Below are positions 51,500 through 61,544 of a stretch of 64,000 nt of DNA, in pieces. Positions within the stretch are counted from its first letter, which is position 1, and the number at the start of each line of letters is the position of its first letter. Below the pieces are notes generated by a model. That model saw only the letters and a list, made by a program, of their open reading frames with translations, had not been told where the DNA came from and made no database searches. The stretch is from assembly GCA_029580855.1 (NCBI GenBank), contig JAKPQH010000180.1, forward strand, positions 1 through 64,000. Direction: 5' to 3'. This stretch comes from a bacterium. GTDB taxonomy: Bacteria > Methylomirabilota > Methylomirabilia > Methylomirabilales > 2-02-FULL-66-22. A program made the position numbers and the translations under genes.

Positions 51500-52486
51500 T
51501 CACGCGGGCGGGCGCCGGTCCCGCTGCCGTTCCGACTCGCGCGTGTGCTCGGCCAGGATGGCCAAGAGTTCCTGGATCTTGGCCTCGAGCTGGCTGATCA
51601 GGGCGCGGTCCCGAATCGTCAGACGGCGGCGTTCCACGGCGCGGGCCACCGTGGACAGCATGACCTCGGTCTTAAATCCTTTCACGATGAAGTCGAAGGC
51701 GCCCAACCGCAGTGCGGCGATGGCGTTCTCGGACGTCGGGCTGGCCGTGACGATGACCACCGGCGAATTCGGGATGAGTTCTCCGAGCTTGGCCAGCACC
51801 TCCAGCCCCGACATTCCGGGCATCATGATGTCCAGCAGGACGACGTCGATGTTCTCGCGCTGGGCGATCTCCACGGCCCGGGGCCCGCTGTCTGCGGCGT
51901 GGGTCACGTAGCCCGCCCCGTGGAGGATGTCGCACAGGAGCTGTCGGACCAGCGGTTCGTCGTCCACGACCAGAAGGACGGGAGCCCCGATGGGCGGGCC
52001 GGGGCGCGGAGCGCGATCGCCGGGGTGCGGTGCGTGGCGCGCCATCTCCAGCTCGTGAAGATACGCCAGCGCGCGCTCCAAATCGCGATTCAGGTGCCGC
52101 ACCTTCAAGAGCGCCTCGACGCGTGCCAGCAGCTCGGCGTACTGAACCGGCTTGGTGACAAAGTCATCGCCGCCCGCGGCCAGGGCGCGTTCCTTGTCGG
52201 CAATCTGGTCAAGCGCCGTGACGAACAGCACCGGGATCTCGCCGGTCTGCGCGTCCGTCTTGAGCCGAGCGCAGACCTCGAACCCGGAGAGTCCTGGCAT
52301 CATGAGGTCGAGGATGACGAGGTCGGGCCTCTTCTCGTGGACCAGCGCCAGCGCCTCCTCGCCTCCGGTCGCTTGAAAGACCGTGTACCCGGCGTCCTGG
52401 AGGATGGCCTCCATGAGCTCCAGGTTCTGCGGTTCGTCGTCCACCACCAGGATGCGGGCGGATGCCCCGTCTATCGGTTGCGTCAT
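51500..52486 (-). CDS. Response regulator with two receiver domains
   Basis: 328 residues. REC1 (about 10-125) has VVDDEP, phospho-acceptor Asp in LVILDLMMPG and VTKPV. REC2 (about 170-285) has VVDDEP, VVLLDIMMPG and IVKG (the Lys kept, Pro lost). A short C-terminal coiled helix (RALISQLEAKIQELLAILAEHTRE) follows; no output domain is present. It is the last gene of the two-component cluster and may be a phosphate relay or sink. Confidence 0.92.
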   Translation of the reverse strand: MTQPIDGASARILVVDDEPQNLELMEAILQDAGYTVFQATGGEEALALVHEKRPDLVILDLMMPGLSGFEVCARLKTDAQTGEIPVLFVTALDQIADKERALAAGGDDFVTKPVQYAELLARVEALLKVRHLNRDLERALAYLHELEMARHAPHPGDRAPRPGPPIGAPVLLVVDDEPLVRQLLCDILHGAGYVTHAADSGPRAVEIAQRENIDVVLLDIMMPGMSGLEVLAKLGELIPNSPVVIVTASPTSENAIAALRLGAFDFIVKGFKTEVMLSTVARAVERRRLTIRDRALISQLEAKIQELLAILAEHTRESERQRDRRPPA

Positions 52487-52565
52487 GCGTCGCTCCTCTG
52501 CTGTGATGACGCGTCGTCACGCGCCGCGCCTCGCCGTGTCGCCTGCCCATCCCATCGCCGGCGCC

Positions 52566-52958
52566 TCACCGGACGGCCGGCCTCTCGCGCGGGTCTCCCA
52601 AAAACCGGTGCAGCGCGGCACGGAACGCATGCGTGTCGACGGGTTTTGTCAAGAACGCGTCGAAGCCCGCCTCGTGCGCCCGCGCCTCCTCCCCGCGCAT
52701 CGCATGTGCGGTCAGCGCGACCACGGGAATCCCGGCCGTGGCAGGGTCGGCCTTGAGCCGGCGCGTGGCGTCGTGTCCGCTCATCCCGGGCAACTGGATG
52801 TCCATCACGATGAGGTCGGGTCGCTCCTCCGCGGCCAACCGAAGGCTGGCGTCCGCGGTCTCGGCCGGGATGACCCCGCAGCCTTCGCTCTCCAGAAGGG
52901 CGGCGACCAGTTCCAGGTTGACGGGGTTATCCTCCACGACCAGAACCCGGGGTGCCAT
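52566..52958 (-). CDS. Single-domain response regulator (CheY/DivK-like)
   Basis: 130 residues. VVEDNPVNLELVAALLESEG, phospho-acceptor in LIVMDIQLPGMSG, VVALTAHAM and LTKPVD: a DivK-like stand-alone receiver. AAGGGGAG lies 6 nt before the ATG at 52958. It is 20 bp downstream of the large histidine kinase and is its likely phosphorylation target. Confidence 0.93.
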   Translation of the reverse strand: MAPRVLVVEDNPVNLELVAALLESEGCGVIPAETADASLRLAAEERPDLIVMDIQLPGMSGHDATRRLKADPATAGIPVVALTAHAMRGEEARAHEAGFDAFLTKPVDTHAFRAALHRFLGDPRERPAVR

Positions 52959-52978
52959 GTGTGTGTCTCCCCTTCCTG

Positions 52979-55900
52979 TCATTGACGTACTCCGGTGGCG
53001 CTTCCAGCCTGCGGGAGAACCCCGCCCGAGCGCGGCGCGGCGTCCCCTTGCGCGGCGGGGTCCCTGACCGGGAACAGCACCCGAAAAGCGCTGCCCTTCC
53101 CCTCTCCCTTCGACTCCGCCCAGATCCTGCCCCCGTGCAGCTCGACGAGCTGCCGCGTCAGGGCCAGCCCGATTCCGCTCCCGGCATGCCGTTTGGTGTA
53201 CGCCGACTCGAGCTGGGTGAACTGCTGGAAGAGACGCGGCAGGTCTTCGGACCGGATGCCGATCCCGGTGTCGGCCACCGACAACTCCAACCATTCGGCC
53301 GCGCCGCCACCGGCCGCCTGGACACCGGGACCCCTCGGCGGCGATCCGGGCTGCCCCGCGGCCGCCGTCGTCGAGAGCTCGGGTACCGTCCGCGCCGTGA
53401 CCGTGATCGCCCCGCCCACCGGCGTGAATTTGATCGCATTGGTCAACAGGTTGAAACAGATCTGCCGGAAGCGCGCCGGGTCGGCGTGCAACGCGGGGAG
53501 GTCGTAGGGGATCTCGCTCCGCAGCGCCAACCCTTTCTTCGTCGCGAGGGGGCGGACCTCCCCCAGCACTTCGTCCAAGACATCCACCGGCGCCAGGGGC
53601 CGGCGGTCCAATTCGAGTCCGCCGCGCTGCGCCGTCGTGTAATCCAAGAGCTGGCTCACCAACTCCAGCAGGCGCTGACCGCTGGTGTGGATGTTGGTCA
53701 GGAAGCGCATCTGCTTCTCGCGCGGGAGCGCCTGTCCGTTCCGCAACATGAGGTCCGAGAAGCCCAAGATCCCGTTCAGAGGCGTGCGCAGCTCGTGCGA
53801 CATATTTGTGAGGAACTCGGCCTTCGCGCGCGACGCCGCTTCGGCCAGTCGCAGCGCGAACTCGAGATCCTGCGTGCGCTCTTGCACCTGCCGCTCCAAG
53901 GTCGCGGCGTGGTCTTTGATCTGCTCGTGCAGCCGGGCGTTCTCGATGGCGATGGCCGCCTGGGCCGCGAAAAGTCGCAGGACCGCCTGGTCCTGGGGGC
54001 TAAACGTTCGCCCGGGGGTTTCGTGGTCGACCCCGATGACGCCGAGCAGCGTCCCGCGATACAGGAGAGGTTCGACGAGGGAGGCGGTGATGGCGGTATG
54101 GGCAAGGGTGACAGGGTGGGCGATGGGGCTGGACCGGTAGTCATTGATGACCAGTCCGCGACGGGTCTGCGCGACCGTCCCCATCGCACCCTCGCCTAGG
54201 CGGCGCGTGGTGGCCGGCCGGGGCGTGCGGTGGCCGTACGACGTGTTGGCCACGAGGATCTCCCGGTCTCTGTCCCACAGATCGATGTCCGCGGCCGCGG
54301 CGCCGGTCAGGACGCAGGCGCGCTGCGCGACGAGGCGCAACACGTTGGCCAGGTTGAGTTCCTCGACGATTTCCCCGCTGACCGCGCGCACCGCTTCGAG
54401 CTGGGCCCGGCCGTCGTGCTCCCGGCGGAAGAGCCGCGCGTTCTCAATGGCGATGGCGGCCTGCGCCGCGAAAAGGCGGAGCACGTCCTGATCCGACTCG
54501 CCGAACGTCCCCTCGCCTCGCTCGTGATGGACCGCGAGCACGCCGAGCAGCTGCTCTCGGTACAGCAGCGGCTCGGCCAGGACCGCGGTGATTTCCGTCG
54601 ACTCCAGGGTACGCGGGTGCGCCAGCGACGATGTTCGGTAGTCGTTGACGATCGCTCCCTGCCGGTTTCGGGCCACGCATCCCATCAGCCCCTCGCCCAG
54701 CCGCCGGGGAAACCGCTCCCTCGAACCGCCGGACCCGTGATACGCATGTGGGGTCAACACCTGGGCCTGGTCGTCCCACAGGTAGATCCCGCCGCTCGCG
54801 GCGCCCGCCAGCTCCGTCGCCCGCTGGGTGATCAAACTCAGCAGCGCGTGGAGATCCAGCTCGCGCGTGATTTCCGCCGTCACGGAGCGGATCACCTCCA
54901 GCTGATGGGTGCGGATGCGCGCCGCGTCCTCCATCCGTTTCCGCTCGGTGATGTCCTCCTTGACCGCCACAAAGTGGGTGACGCGGCCGTCCGGCGCCCG
55001 CACCGGCGAGATGGACGCCGCCTCCCAGAAGAGCTCCCCGCTCTTCTTTTTGTTGTGAAGCTCGCCGCGCCACTCGTCGCCTCCGGCGATGGCGGACCAC
55101 AGTTGTCGATACGCCTCCAGCGGCGTCCGGCCCGACTTGAGGATGCGGGGGGTTCGGCCGCGGACCTCCGCCAAGCTATAGCCGGTGACCTGCGTGAACT
55201 TGGGATTGACGTACTCGATGGCCCCCTGCGTATCCGTGATCAGAACCGAGGCGGGGCTTTGCTCGATGGCGCGCGAAATCTTCCGCAGGTCTTCCGCCAG
55301 TTCCTCCACTTGCGCCGTGTGGCGCGCCGACGCGAGCAGGTACGCCCCCAGGAATATGGTCATGAAGAGTCCGCCGCCCAGCGACAGCCAGGCGCCCTCA
55401 CCCCGCCTGGCCTCCAGATACCAGGGGGCCGCGTACAGCTCCAGCCGCCATTGACGGTTCAACACCGTCACCCACGTCGACACGCGAAGCCGGCTCCCCG
55501 CGGCCTGTGGCGCCCGCTGGCTGGCCAGAAGGGGTCGCTCCTCGCGGGTCCGCGTCGCGTCCACGAGGCGAAACTCCAGGCCCTCGCCCTCGAGGTCCGG
55601 CAGCGCCCCGCGGATCAACTCCTCCAGATCCAGCGTCTGGACCACGAAGCCGCGCAGCGCCGCGTGTCGTTCGGTCGCGGTCCCCACCGCCGCGCCGGGC
55701 CGGTATACCGGCTGGAAGATCAGCATACCGAGGTCTCCCGGCGCTCCGCCGACGGGCGAGGTCGGCTCCGTCGCGCCGGCCTGCCCGCTGTCCCGCACCG
55801 TCTCCAGCACGGCCCGCCGCATGGGGTCCGACAGCACGTCGAACCCCAGCACGGCCTCGCGCCCGCGCACCGGCTCGAGGTACAGGATAGGCGCGTACTC

Positions 55901-56974
55901 CCCACGGCGCCCGGCCGGCCCCAGACGCCCGTCGGGATACCGCTCGGTAACCTGGAACGCCGGGATGCCCTCCCGATGTGCCACCGCCGCCAAGGCGGCC
56001 CGTTCGGTGTCCGGAATGCGGGGCGCCCACGCAAAGGATCGGATGCTGCGGTGGCGGCCCAATATCTGGGATGCGAACGCGCGGAACGTGCGCCCGTCGA
56101 TGCGCGTCAGCTCACACAGCGCCCGCAGATTGTCCAGCTCCTCGACCGCATCCTTGATGCCGCTGCGAAAGGCAACCGCCACCACCTGCGCCTTTCGGTC
56201 GAAGGTCCCTCGGATATGGCTCTGCTCCTGGCGGCTCACGAGGACGAACAGCGCCACCGACGCCGCCAACCCCACGGCGAACCCCATCGCCAGCGACGCG
56301 ACCGCTCGCCAGGTCAACACCGGCGACTTGGCGCCCGCCAGCAGCCCGCCGCCCAGAAACACGAAGGCCGCCGCGGACGGCAGCGCCATCGGGCCCGGGC
56401 CGCTTTCAACGGCAAGGGCGGCGCGACCCCAGGAGCCCAACAGGACGAGCACGCCCACGACCGCCACCCCCGCCGCGGCGCTGGCGGCGACGTCGTGGGC
56501 GGTCCGCCGGCTCGGCGAAAACCCCAACAGGACGAGCGAGGCAAGGGCGGCCACCACGAATGCGCCCGCGGCCAACGGCGGCATGCGCCCGATCCCCGTC
56601 CCGCCGGCGGTGTCGGGAACGCCGCCCAGCCAGTGGGCGAATCCGACGTCTGCGCCGCCGAGATCCTGGGCCAGGATCAGCACCGCCACGAAGAGCACCA
56701 GGGCCGCCCCCATGCAGGAGAGGCGTCGTGCCCGCGGGCGCGTCGGGTGGCGGCTGCCCACGAGGAGCGCTCCCCCCAGCAAAACAAAAAGGAGGGCGGT
56801 AAGGGGGGCCATGGGCGCGAGGTCGTGTCCGACGCGGACGCCGAGGGGGCGACCAGCCGCCCAGCCGCCCAAGGCCAGCAGCGCGATGGCGATGGTGACG
56901 ACGGCGCACCCCTGCGCGACGCGCCCGAGGAGCACGCGCACCCACCCCTCAGTGCGTCCGGAAAGCCACCACAC
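52979..56974 (-). CDS. Large membrane sensor histidine kinase (CHASE-PAS-GAF-GAF-HisKA-HATPase)
   Basis: 1331 residues. About seven to eight N-terminal helices (15-260, MASE-like) lead to a CHASE-type extracytoplasmic sensor (about 295-520, SFAWAPRIPDTERAAL), another helix (about 555-575), a PAS domain (ITDTQGAIEYVNPKFTQVTG), and two GAF domains with the shared core AEPLLYR. HisKA carries the phospho-His in NMSHELRTPLNG, and the HATPase domain has DTGIGIRSEDLPRLF and GSGIGLALTRQL. GTG start. The ligand is unknown. It shares its GAF and kinase modules with the neighbouring kinase, so the two arose by duplication. Confidence 0.93.
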   Translation of the reverse strand: MWWLSGRTEGWVRVLLGRVAQGCAVVTIAIALLALGGWAAGRPLGVRVGHDLAPMAPLTALLFVLLGGALLVGSRHPTRPRARRLSCMGAALVLFVAVLILAQDLGGADVGFAHWLGGVPDTAGGTGIGRMPPLAAGAFVVAALASLVLLGFSPSRRTAHDVAASAAAGVAVVGVLVLLGSWGRAALAVESGPGPMALPSAAAFVFLGGGLLAGAKSPVLTWRAVASLAMGFAVGLAASVALFVLVSRQEQSHIRGTFDRKAQVVAVAFRSGIKDAVEELDNLRALCELTRIDGRTFRAFASQILGRHRSIRSFAWAPRIPDTERAALAAVAHREGIPAFQVTERYPDGRLGPAGRRGEYAPILYLEPVRGREAVLGFDVLSDPMRRAVLETVRDSGQAGATEPTSPVGGAPGDLGMLIFQPVYRPGAAVGTATERHAALRGFVVQTLDLEELIRGALPDLEGEGLEFRLVDATRTREERPLLASQRAPQAAGSRLRVSTWVTVLNRQWRLELYAAPWYLEARRGEGAWLSLGGGLFMTIFLGAYLLASARHTAQVEELAEDLRKISRAIEQSPASVLITDTQGAIEYVNPKFTQVTGYSLAEVRGRTPRILKSGRTPLEAYRQLWSAIAGGDEWRGELHNKKKSGELFWEAASISPVRAPDGRVTHFVAVKEDITERKRMEDAARIRTHQLEVIRSVTAEITRELDLHALLSLITQRATELAGAASGGIYLWDDQAQVLTPHAYHGSGGSRERFPRRLGEGLMGCVARNRQGAIVNDYRTSSLAHPRTLESTEITAVLAEPLLYREQLLGVLAVHHERGEGTFGESDQDVLRLFAAQAAIAIENARLFRREHDGRAQLEAVRAVSGEIVEELNLANVLRLVAQRACVLTGAAAADIDLWDRDREILVANTSYGHRTPRPATTRRLGEGAMGTVAQTRRGLVINDYRSSPIAHPVTLAHTAITASLVEPLLYRGTLLGVIGVDHETPGRTFSPQDQAVLRLFAAQAAIAIENARLHEQIKDHAATLERQVQERTQDLEFALRLAEAASRAKAEFLTNMSHELRTPLNGILGFSDLMLRNGQALPREKQMRFLTNIHTSGQRLLELVSQLLDYTTAQRGGLELDRRPLAPVDVLDEVLGEVRPLATKKGLALRSEIPYDLPALHADPARFRQICFNLLTNAIKFTPVGGAITVTARTVPELSTTAAAGQPGSPPRGPGVQAAGGGAAEWLELSVADTGIGIRSEDLPRLFQQFTQLESAYTKRHAGSGIGLALTRQLVELHGGRIWAESKGEGKGSAFRVLFPVRDPAAQGDAAPRSGGVLPQAGSATGVRQ

Positions 56975-57019
56975 CGTCCCGACTCCCTGCGCCCCCGGTC
57001 ACAGCCCCGGTAAGGCTTG

Positions 57020-58810
57020 TCACACGCCGCCCCCGGCCGCCGGCGCCCCCACGGGAAACCACACCGTGAAGGTGCTTCCCTTCCCCTCGCCCCCCGACTC
57101 CGCCCGGACACGCCCGCCGTGCAGCTCTACAAGCCGCTTCGTCAGCGCGAGACCCAAGCCGGCCCCCTCGTGGCGCTGCTCCCTGGTGGTCTCGAGCTGG
57201 GTGAACTCCGTAAAGAGCCGCGGAAGATCCGCGGCGCGGATCCCGATCCCGGTGTCGCACACGGCGAGCTCCAGCCCGGCGGTCGGCGCGTCGCGCGGGA
57301 CCCGGGAGACGACGCCGCCGTCCTCGGATCCCGCTGCTCCCGCCGCATCCGCGTCCGGAACCCCCCGGACCGCGCGCGCCCGCACGGTGATCGTGCCCCG
57401 CTCCGAGGTGAACTTCACCGCGTTCGACAGCAGATTGTACAGGATCTGCTTCAGCCGCACCGGGTCCGCCAGTATGGGCGGAAGGTCGTCGGGTATGTCC
57501 GCGACGACCTGCTGGCTCTTCTTGTTCGCGAGCCCTCGCGCGATGACGAGGATGTCCTCCAGGACACCGGACACCGCCAGCGGCCGGGTCGCCAGCATGA
57601 ACTTTCCCGCCTCGACCTTGGCGAGGTCTACGATGTCCGTGATGAGTTGCAGCAGGTGCTCGCCGCTGGCGTGGACGTTGTTGAGGTAGCGGAGATGCTT
57701 CTCCGAGAAACGGCCCTTCCCCTGCTCCTGGAGCATCTGCGTGAAACCCAAAATGGAATTCAACGGCGTGCGGATCTCGTGGGACATGTTCGCCAAGAAC
57801 TCGGACTTGTGCCGGGAGGCGGCGGCCAGCTTGACGTTGGCGGCGGCCAGGTCGCGGGTGCGCTCGGCGACCCGCGCTTCCAGCTCCGTCGCGTGCGCGC
57901 GGACAACGGCGTACAATCGGGCGTGCTCTATGGCGATGGCGGCGTGCGCCGCGAAAAGCGCCAGCGTTTCGCGATCCCAGACGCTGAACCGGCGATCCGC
58001 GTCTTCGTGGTTCACGGTGATGACGCCGACGAGTTGCTCCCGGTACAACAGCGGCTCCGCCAACGTGGCGGCGATGGCCGTCCGCTCCACGAAGAGGGGG
58101 TGCGCGTACGACGACGCGGCGTACGCGTGAACGACCATCCCCTGCCGCCGGGCGGCCGCCCGCCCGGTGACCCCCTCACCGAGCCGGAAGCGGACGTTCC
58201 GCATCCAGTCGCCGCAGCCGCGCCAGACGTGGGGGGTGAGGTGCCGGCGCCCGGCATCCCAGAGGTAGACGGCCCCCGACACGGCGCCCACCAACTCCGC
58301 CGCGCTCCGCAGGGCAAGGGCCAGGAGCGGCGCCAGGTCCGTCTCGCGGGCGATCTCCAGGGTGATGGCGCGCACCGCCTCCAGTTGCCGGCTCCGCAGC
58401 GCGAGATCCGTCGCGACCGCGTCCCGCTCCCGCCGCAGCTCGCGCTGCTCGAGAGCGCTCCGCACCGCGCTGCCGAGACGCGCCAGCCGGTCTTTCAGGA
58501 TATAGTCGTTGGCGCCCAGACGCAGACAGTCGAGGGCCGCCTCCTCGCTGACGGTGCCGGTGACGACAATGGCGGGAACGTCCCACCCCCCATCCCGCAA
58601 GCGCTCGAGGGCGCGAGGGCCGCTCGTATCCGGGAGGGTATAGTCCAGGAGAACGACGTCAAGCGAGGGGTCGAGGTGACTGAGGTAGTCTGACTCCGTC
58701 TCCACGCGACGCCAGACGGGCTCGTAGCCGGCCTCGCGGAGATGCCGGACCATCAGCTCCGCTTCCGTCGGACTGTCCTCGAGGATCAACACGCGTAACG
58801 GTACCGGCAT
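57020..58810 (-). CDS. Hybrid sensor kinase: receiver-GAF-HisKA-HATPase
   Basis: 596 residues, no membrane helix. REC (1-120) has LILEDSPTEAELM, phospho-acceptor in VVLLDYTLPD and ILKDRL. GAF (about 145-285) contains AEPLLYREQLVGVITVNHED. HisKA has NMSHEIRTPLNS and HATPase has DTGIGIRAADLPRLF and GAGLGLALTKRL. The N-terminal receiver suggests the kinase is controlled by another kinase. It heads the cluster, divergent from nikR. Confidence 0.93.
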   Translation of the reverse strand: MPVPLRVLILEDSPTEAELMVRHLREAGYEPVWRRVETESDYLSHLDPSLDVVLLDYTLPDTSGPRALERLRDGGWDVPAIVVTGTVSEEAALDCLRLGANDYILKDRLARLGSAVRSALEQRELRRERDAVATDLALRSRQLEAVRAITLEIARETDLAPLLALALRSAAELVGAVSGAVYLWDAGRRHLTPHVWRGCGDWMRNVRFRLGEGVTGRAAARRQGMVVHAYAASSYAHPLFVERTAIAATLAEPLLYREQLVGVITVNHEDADRRFSVWDRETLALFAAHAAIAIEHARLYAVVRAHATELEARVAERTRDLAAANVKLAAASRHKSEFLANMSHEIRTPLNSILGFTQMLQEQGKGRFSEKHLRYLNNVHASGEHLLQLITDIVDLAKVEAGKFMLATRPLAVSGVLEDILVIARGLANKKSQQVVADIPDDLPPILADPVRLKQILYNLLSNAVKFTSERGTITVRARAVRGVPDADAAGAAGSEDGGVVSRVPRDAPTAGLELAVCDTGIGIRAADLPRLFTEFTQLETTREQRHEGAGLGLALTKRLVELHGGRVRAESGGEGKGSTFTVWFPVGAPAAGGGV

Positions 58811-59075
58811 GCGGCAACCTTTCCCCGGATGGTTCCGGCCCCCGCGCCTCCGGAACCCGCTGGCGCCTTATCCTCGACCCCCACCCGTGATTGTCAAGAA
58901 AATTCACCGAAGACGACCCCTTCGTGCACCAAGCGCGGCGCCGTTCCCCCGCCCCGGGGCGCGACCCTGGCGGCCGCCGCCGGCCGCTCGCACAGCGGAG
59001 CGAACAAGGCGAACAACGGTCTTGCGTTCGACGATGAGACTTGCGAGAATGACGCGTCACCCGGAGGGTCGCGGC

Positions 59076-59495
59076 ATGGCGGTGATCACCCGATTCGGCG
59101 TGTCGCTGGAAGAAACGCTCCTCGAGCAGTTCGACCGGCTGATCCATCGCAAGGGGTACACCAACCGGTCCGAGGCGCTGCGGGATCTGATCCGCGAGAG
59201 CCTCGTCCGGGAGCAGTGGGATCTCGGCACCGCCGAAACGGTCGGTACCTTGACCCTGGTGTACAACCACGAGGTACGGGAGCTGGCCGACAAGCTGACC
59301 GACCTGCAGCACGAGTATTACCGGACCATCGTGTCGACTTTGCACGTGCATCTGGACCCCCATCACTGCCTGGAGGTGCTGGTGCTGCGCGGCAGAGCCA
59401 ACGAGCTGAAGACCATCGCCGACCGCCTCATCGGCACGCGGGGGGTCAAGCACGGCACGTTTTCCGCCACCGCGGAGGGCCGGGTGCTGGGGTGA
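59076..59495 (+). CDS. nikR: Nickel-responsive regulator NikR
   Basis: 139 residues. Ribbon-helix-helix DNA-binding domain (MAVITRFGVSLEETLLEQFD, GYTNRSEALRDLIRE) and a C-terminal ACT-like metal domain with the nickel ligands in LQHEYY and HVHLDPHHCLEV. It represses nickel uptake when Ni is sufficient. GGAGGG lies 7 nt before the ATG. The downstream importer genes are presumed targets; no NikR palindrome was recognised in the 265-bp upstream spacer. Confidence 0.94.
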   Translation: MAVITRFGVSLEETLLEQFDRLIHRKGYTNRSEALRDLIRESLVREQWDLGTAETVGTLTLVYNHEVRELADKLTDLQHEYYRTIVSTLHVHLDPHHCLEVLVLRGRANELKTIADRLIGTRGVKHGTFSATAEGRVLG

Positions 59496-59582
59496 TTTTT
59501 TTTGGACCGATCGTGGCACGAAACGTCGCCGGATAATATCGCGCCGACAACACCGTTGCTCGCGCCTCAGGAGGAAGATCCG

Positions 59583-60644
59583 ATGCACATGGCAGACGCT
59601 TTGATATCCCCCGTCGTTGGCGGCACCATGTGGGCGGCCACCGCCGGGCTCACCGCCTACAGCGCCCGGAAGCTGAAGCAGGAGATCGACGACCGAAAGG
59701 TGCCCCTCATGGGGGTCCTCGGCGCGTTTGTTTTTTCCGCCCAGATGATCAACTTCACCATCCCCGCCACCGGTTCGAGCGGCCACCTCGGCGGCGGCAT
59801 GATCCTCTCCATTCTCCTGGGACCCCACGCCGCCTTTCTTGTCATGGCCTCCATCCTCACCGTCCAAGCCCTTTTCTTTGCGGATGGCGGGCTGCTGGCC
59901 CTCGGGTGCAACATCTTCAATCTGGGTTTCTTTCCCTGTTTTGTGGCCTACCCGCTGATCTACAAACCCATCGCGGGCGGGAAGCCGGCGGAGGGCCGCA
60001 TCTTTTCCGCCGCCTCGGTGTCCGCTGTTCTCGGGCTGCAGATGGGGGCCTTCGCGGTGGTCCTGGAGACCCTGTTTTCGGGCCTGACGGCGCTGCCGTT
60101 CGGAACCTTTGTGCTCCTCATGCAGCCCATCCACCTTGCCATTGGGATCGTCGAGGGTGTGGTCACCGCGCTGGTGGTGATCTTCGTGTGGAAGGCTCGC
60201 CCCGAGATCGTGGAGATGGCGGATCGGTCGCCGGCCGTGGCGGCCGGCTCGATGCGGGGAGTGCTCGCGGGACTCTTGGCGCTCGCGATGGTCACCGGCG
60301 GCGCCCTCTCCTGGTTTGCGTCCGCCTACCCCGACGGGCTCGAGTGGGCCATGCTCGGAACCTCTGGCAAAGAAGAGTTGGAGGCCCCGGAGGGTGGGGT
60401 GCACTCGTGGCTCGCCTACATCCAACAGAAGATAGCTTTTCTGCCCGACTACGCGTTCAAGACGGAAGAGACCCAGGCGGCGTCGAAGGAGGGGCCGGGA
60501 CACGAGGCGGCAGCGTCCGCCGCCACGGAGAGTTGGCCGGCGGTGAGCGCCGGCACCTCCGTCGCGGGGGTCGTCGGTTCCGGAATCACGCTGGCGGTGG
60601 CGGGACTCATCGGCCTCGGGCTGAAACGGCGACGGCGCGGGTGA
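59583..60644 (+). CDS. Nickel/cobalt ECF transporter, NikM-NikN fusion
   Basis: 353 residues. The start MHMADAL provides the N-terminal metal-coordinating Met-His-x of CbiM/NikM. Six or seven helices with TIPATGSSGHLGGG follow. The C-terminal part has a helix and YPDGLEWAM, the PDGLEW motif of NikN/CbiN, so the small component is fused. A final helix closes the protein. AGGAGGAAG 6 nt before the ATG. NikR just upstream favours nickel over cobalt. Confidence 0.9.
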   Translation: MHMADALISPVVGGTMWAATAGLTAYSARKLKQEIDDRKVPLMGVLGAFVFSAQMINFTIPATGSSGHLGGGMILSILLGPHAAFLVMASILTVQALFFADGGLLALGCNIFNLGFFPCFVAYPLIYKPIAGGKPAEGRIFSAASVSAVLGLQMGAFAVVLETLFSGLTALPFGTFVLLMQPIHLAIGIVEGVVTALVVIFVWKARPEIVEMADRSPAVAAGSMRGVLAGLLALAMVTGGALSWFASAYPDGLEWAMLGTSGKEELEAPEGGVHSWLAYIQQKIAFLPDYAFKTEETQAASKEGPGHEAAASAATESWPAVSAGTSVAGVVGSGITLAVAGLIGLGLKRRRRG

Positions 60645-60731
60645 TTGCGGCCGCGACACCCCCTGGGATCCGAACAGGCGTGCGCAGGATCGCATCGGCT
60701 GCCTGCCCGTCGCTTCGCGGAGAAACGCACC

Positions 60732-61544
60732 GTGGCCTCTCCGGGCGCCTCGGCATTGGACATTCGCTATCTGGACATCATCTCCTCCCGGGACACCTGC
60801 ATTCACCGGGCGGACCCGAGGGCAAAACTCCTCGCCACGCTTGCCTACATCGTTACGGTCGCCTCCTTCGACAGATACACGGTCACCGGGCTTGTCCCCT
60901 TCGTCATCTACCCCGTCGTCCTTGTCGCGCTCGGGGGTGTGCCCGCCGCCTATCTTGCGAGAAAGGTGATCCTCGCCGCCCCCTTCGCCTTCTGCATCGG
61001 GATCTTCAATCCCCTCTTCGACCGGGCGGTGCTCCTACACGTGGGGCCGGTGCCGATCTCCGGCGGCTGGCTGTCGTTCGTTTCCATCCTGCTTCGTTTC
61101 ATGCTCACGGTGACCGCGGCACTCCTCCTCGTTGCCACCACGGGGTTCAACGGGGTCTGTCTTGCGCTGGAAAAGCTCGGGGCGCCAAAAGCGTTCGTCG
61201 TCCAACTCCTCTTTCTCTATCGGTACCTCTTTGTCCTGGTGGATGAGGCAACGCGACTGACGAGGGCGCGGGCCCTGCGCGCTTTCGATGGCCGGGGAAT
61301 GGGGATCCGCGTCTTCGGTTCGTTGGCGGGGCAACTGCTCCTGCGCTCGATGGACCGGGCACGCCGGATTCATCTCGCCATGCTGTGCCGCGGCTTCGAC
61401 GGCGAGGTCCGTCACGCCGGGTCGCTGCGATTTTCCGCAGGGGACCTGGCCTACACGCTGGGATGGTCGGCGCTCTTCGCACTCTTGCGGACGTACGATG
61501 TGCCGCAGATCGCGGGAAGGCTGGTTGTGGGATTGGCAGGATGA
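60732..61544 (+). CDS. ECF transporter transmembrane protein NikQ/CbiQ
   Basis: 270 residues: an N-terminal IHRADPRAKLLATLAYIV, several helices, and the coupling-helix Ala-Arg motifs ([31 protein letters not shown]) that contact the ATPase. GTG start at 60732 chosen by GGAG 9 nt upstream. Its stop overlaps the nikO ATG (ATGA). Confidence 0.9.
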   Translation: MASPGASALDIRYLDIISSRDTCIHRADPRAKLLATLAYIVTVASFDRYTVTGLVPFVIYPVVLVALGGVPAAYLARKVILAAPFAFCIGIFNPLFDRAVLLHVGPVPISGGWLSFVSILLRFMLTVTAALLLVATTGFNGVCLALEKLGAPKAFVVQLLFLYRYLFVLVDEATRLTRARALRAFDGRGMGIRVFGSLAGQLLLRSMDRARRIHLAMLCRGFDGEVRHAGSLRFSAGDLAYTLGWSALFALLRTYDVPQIAGRLVVGLAG

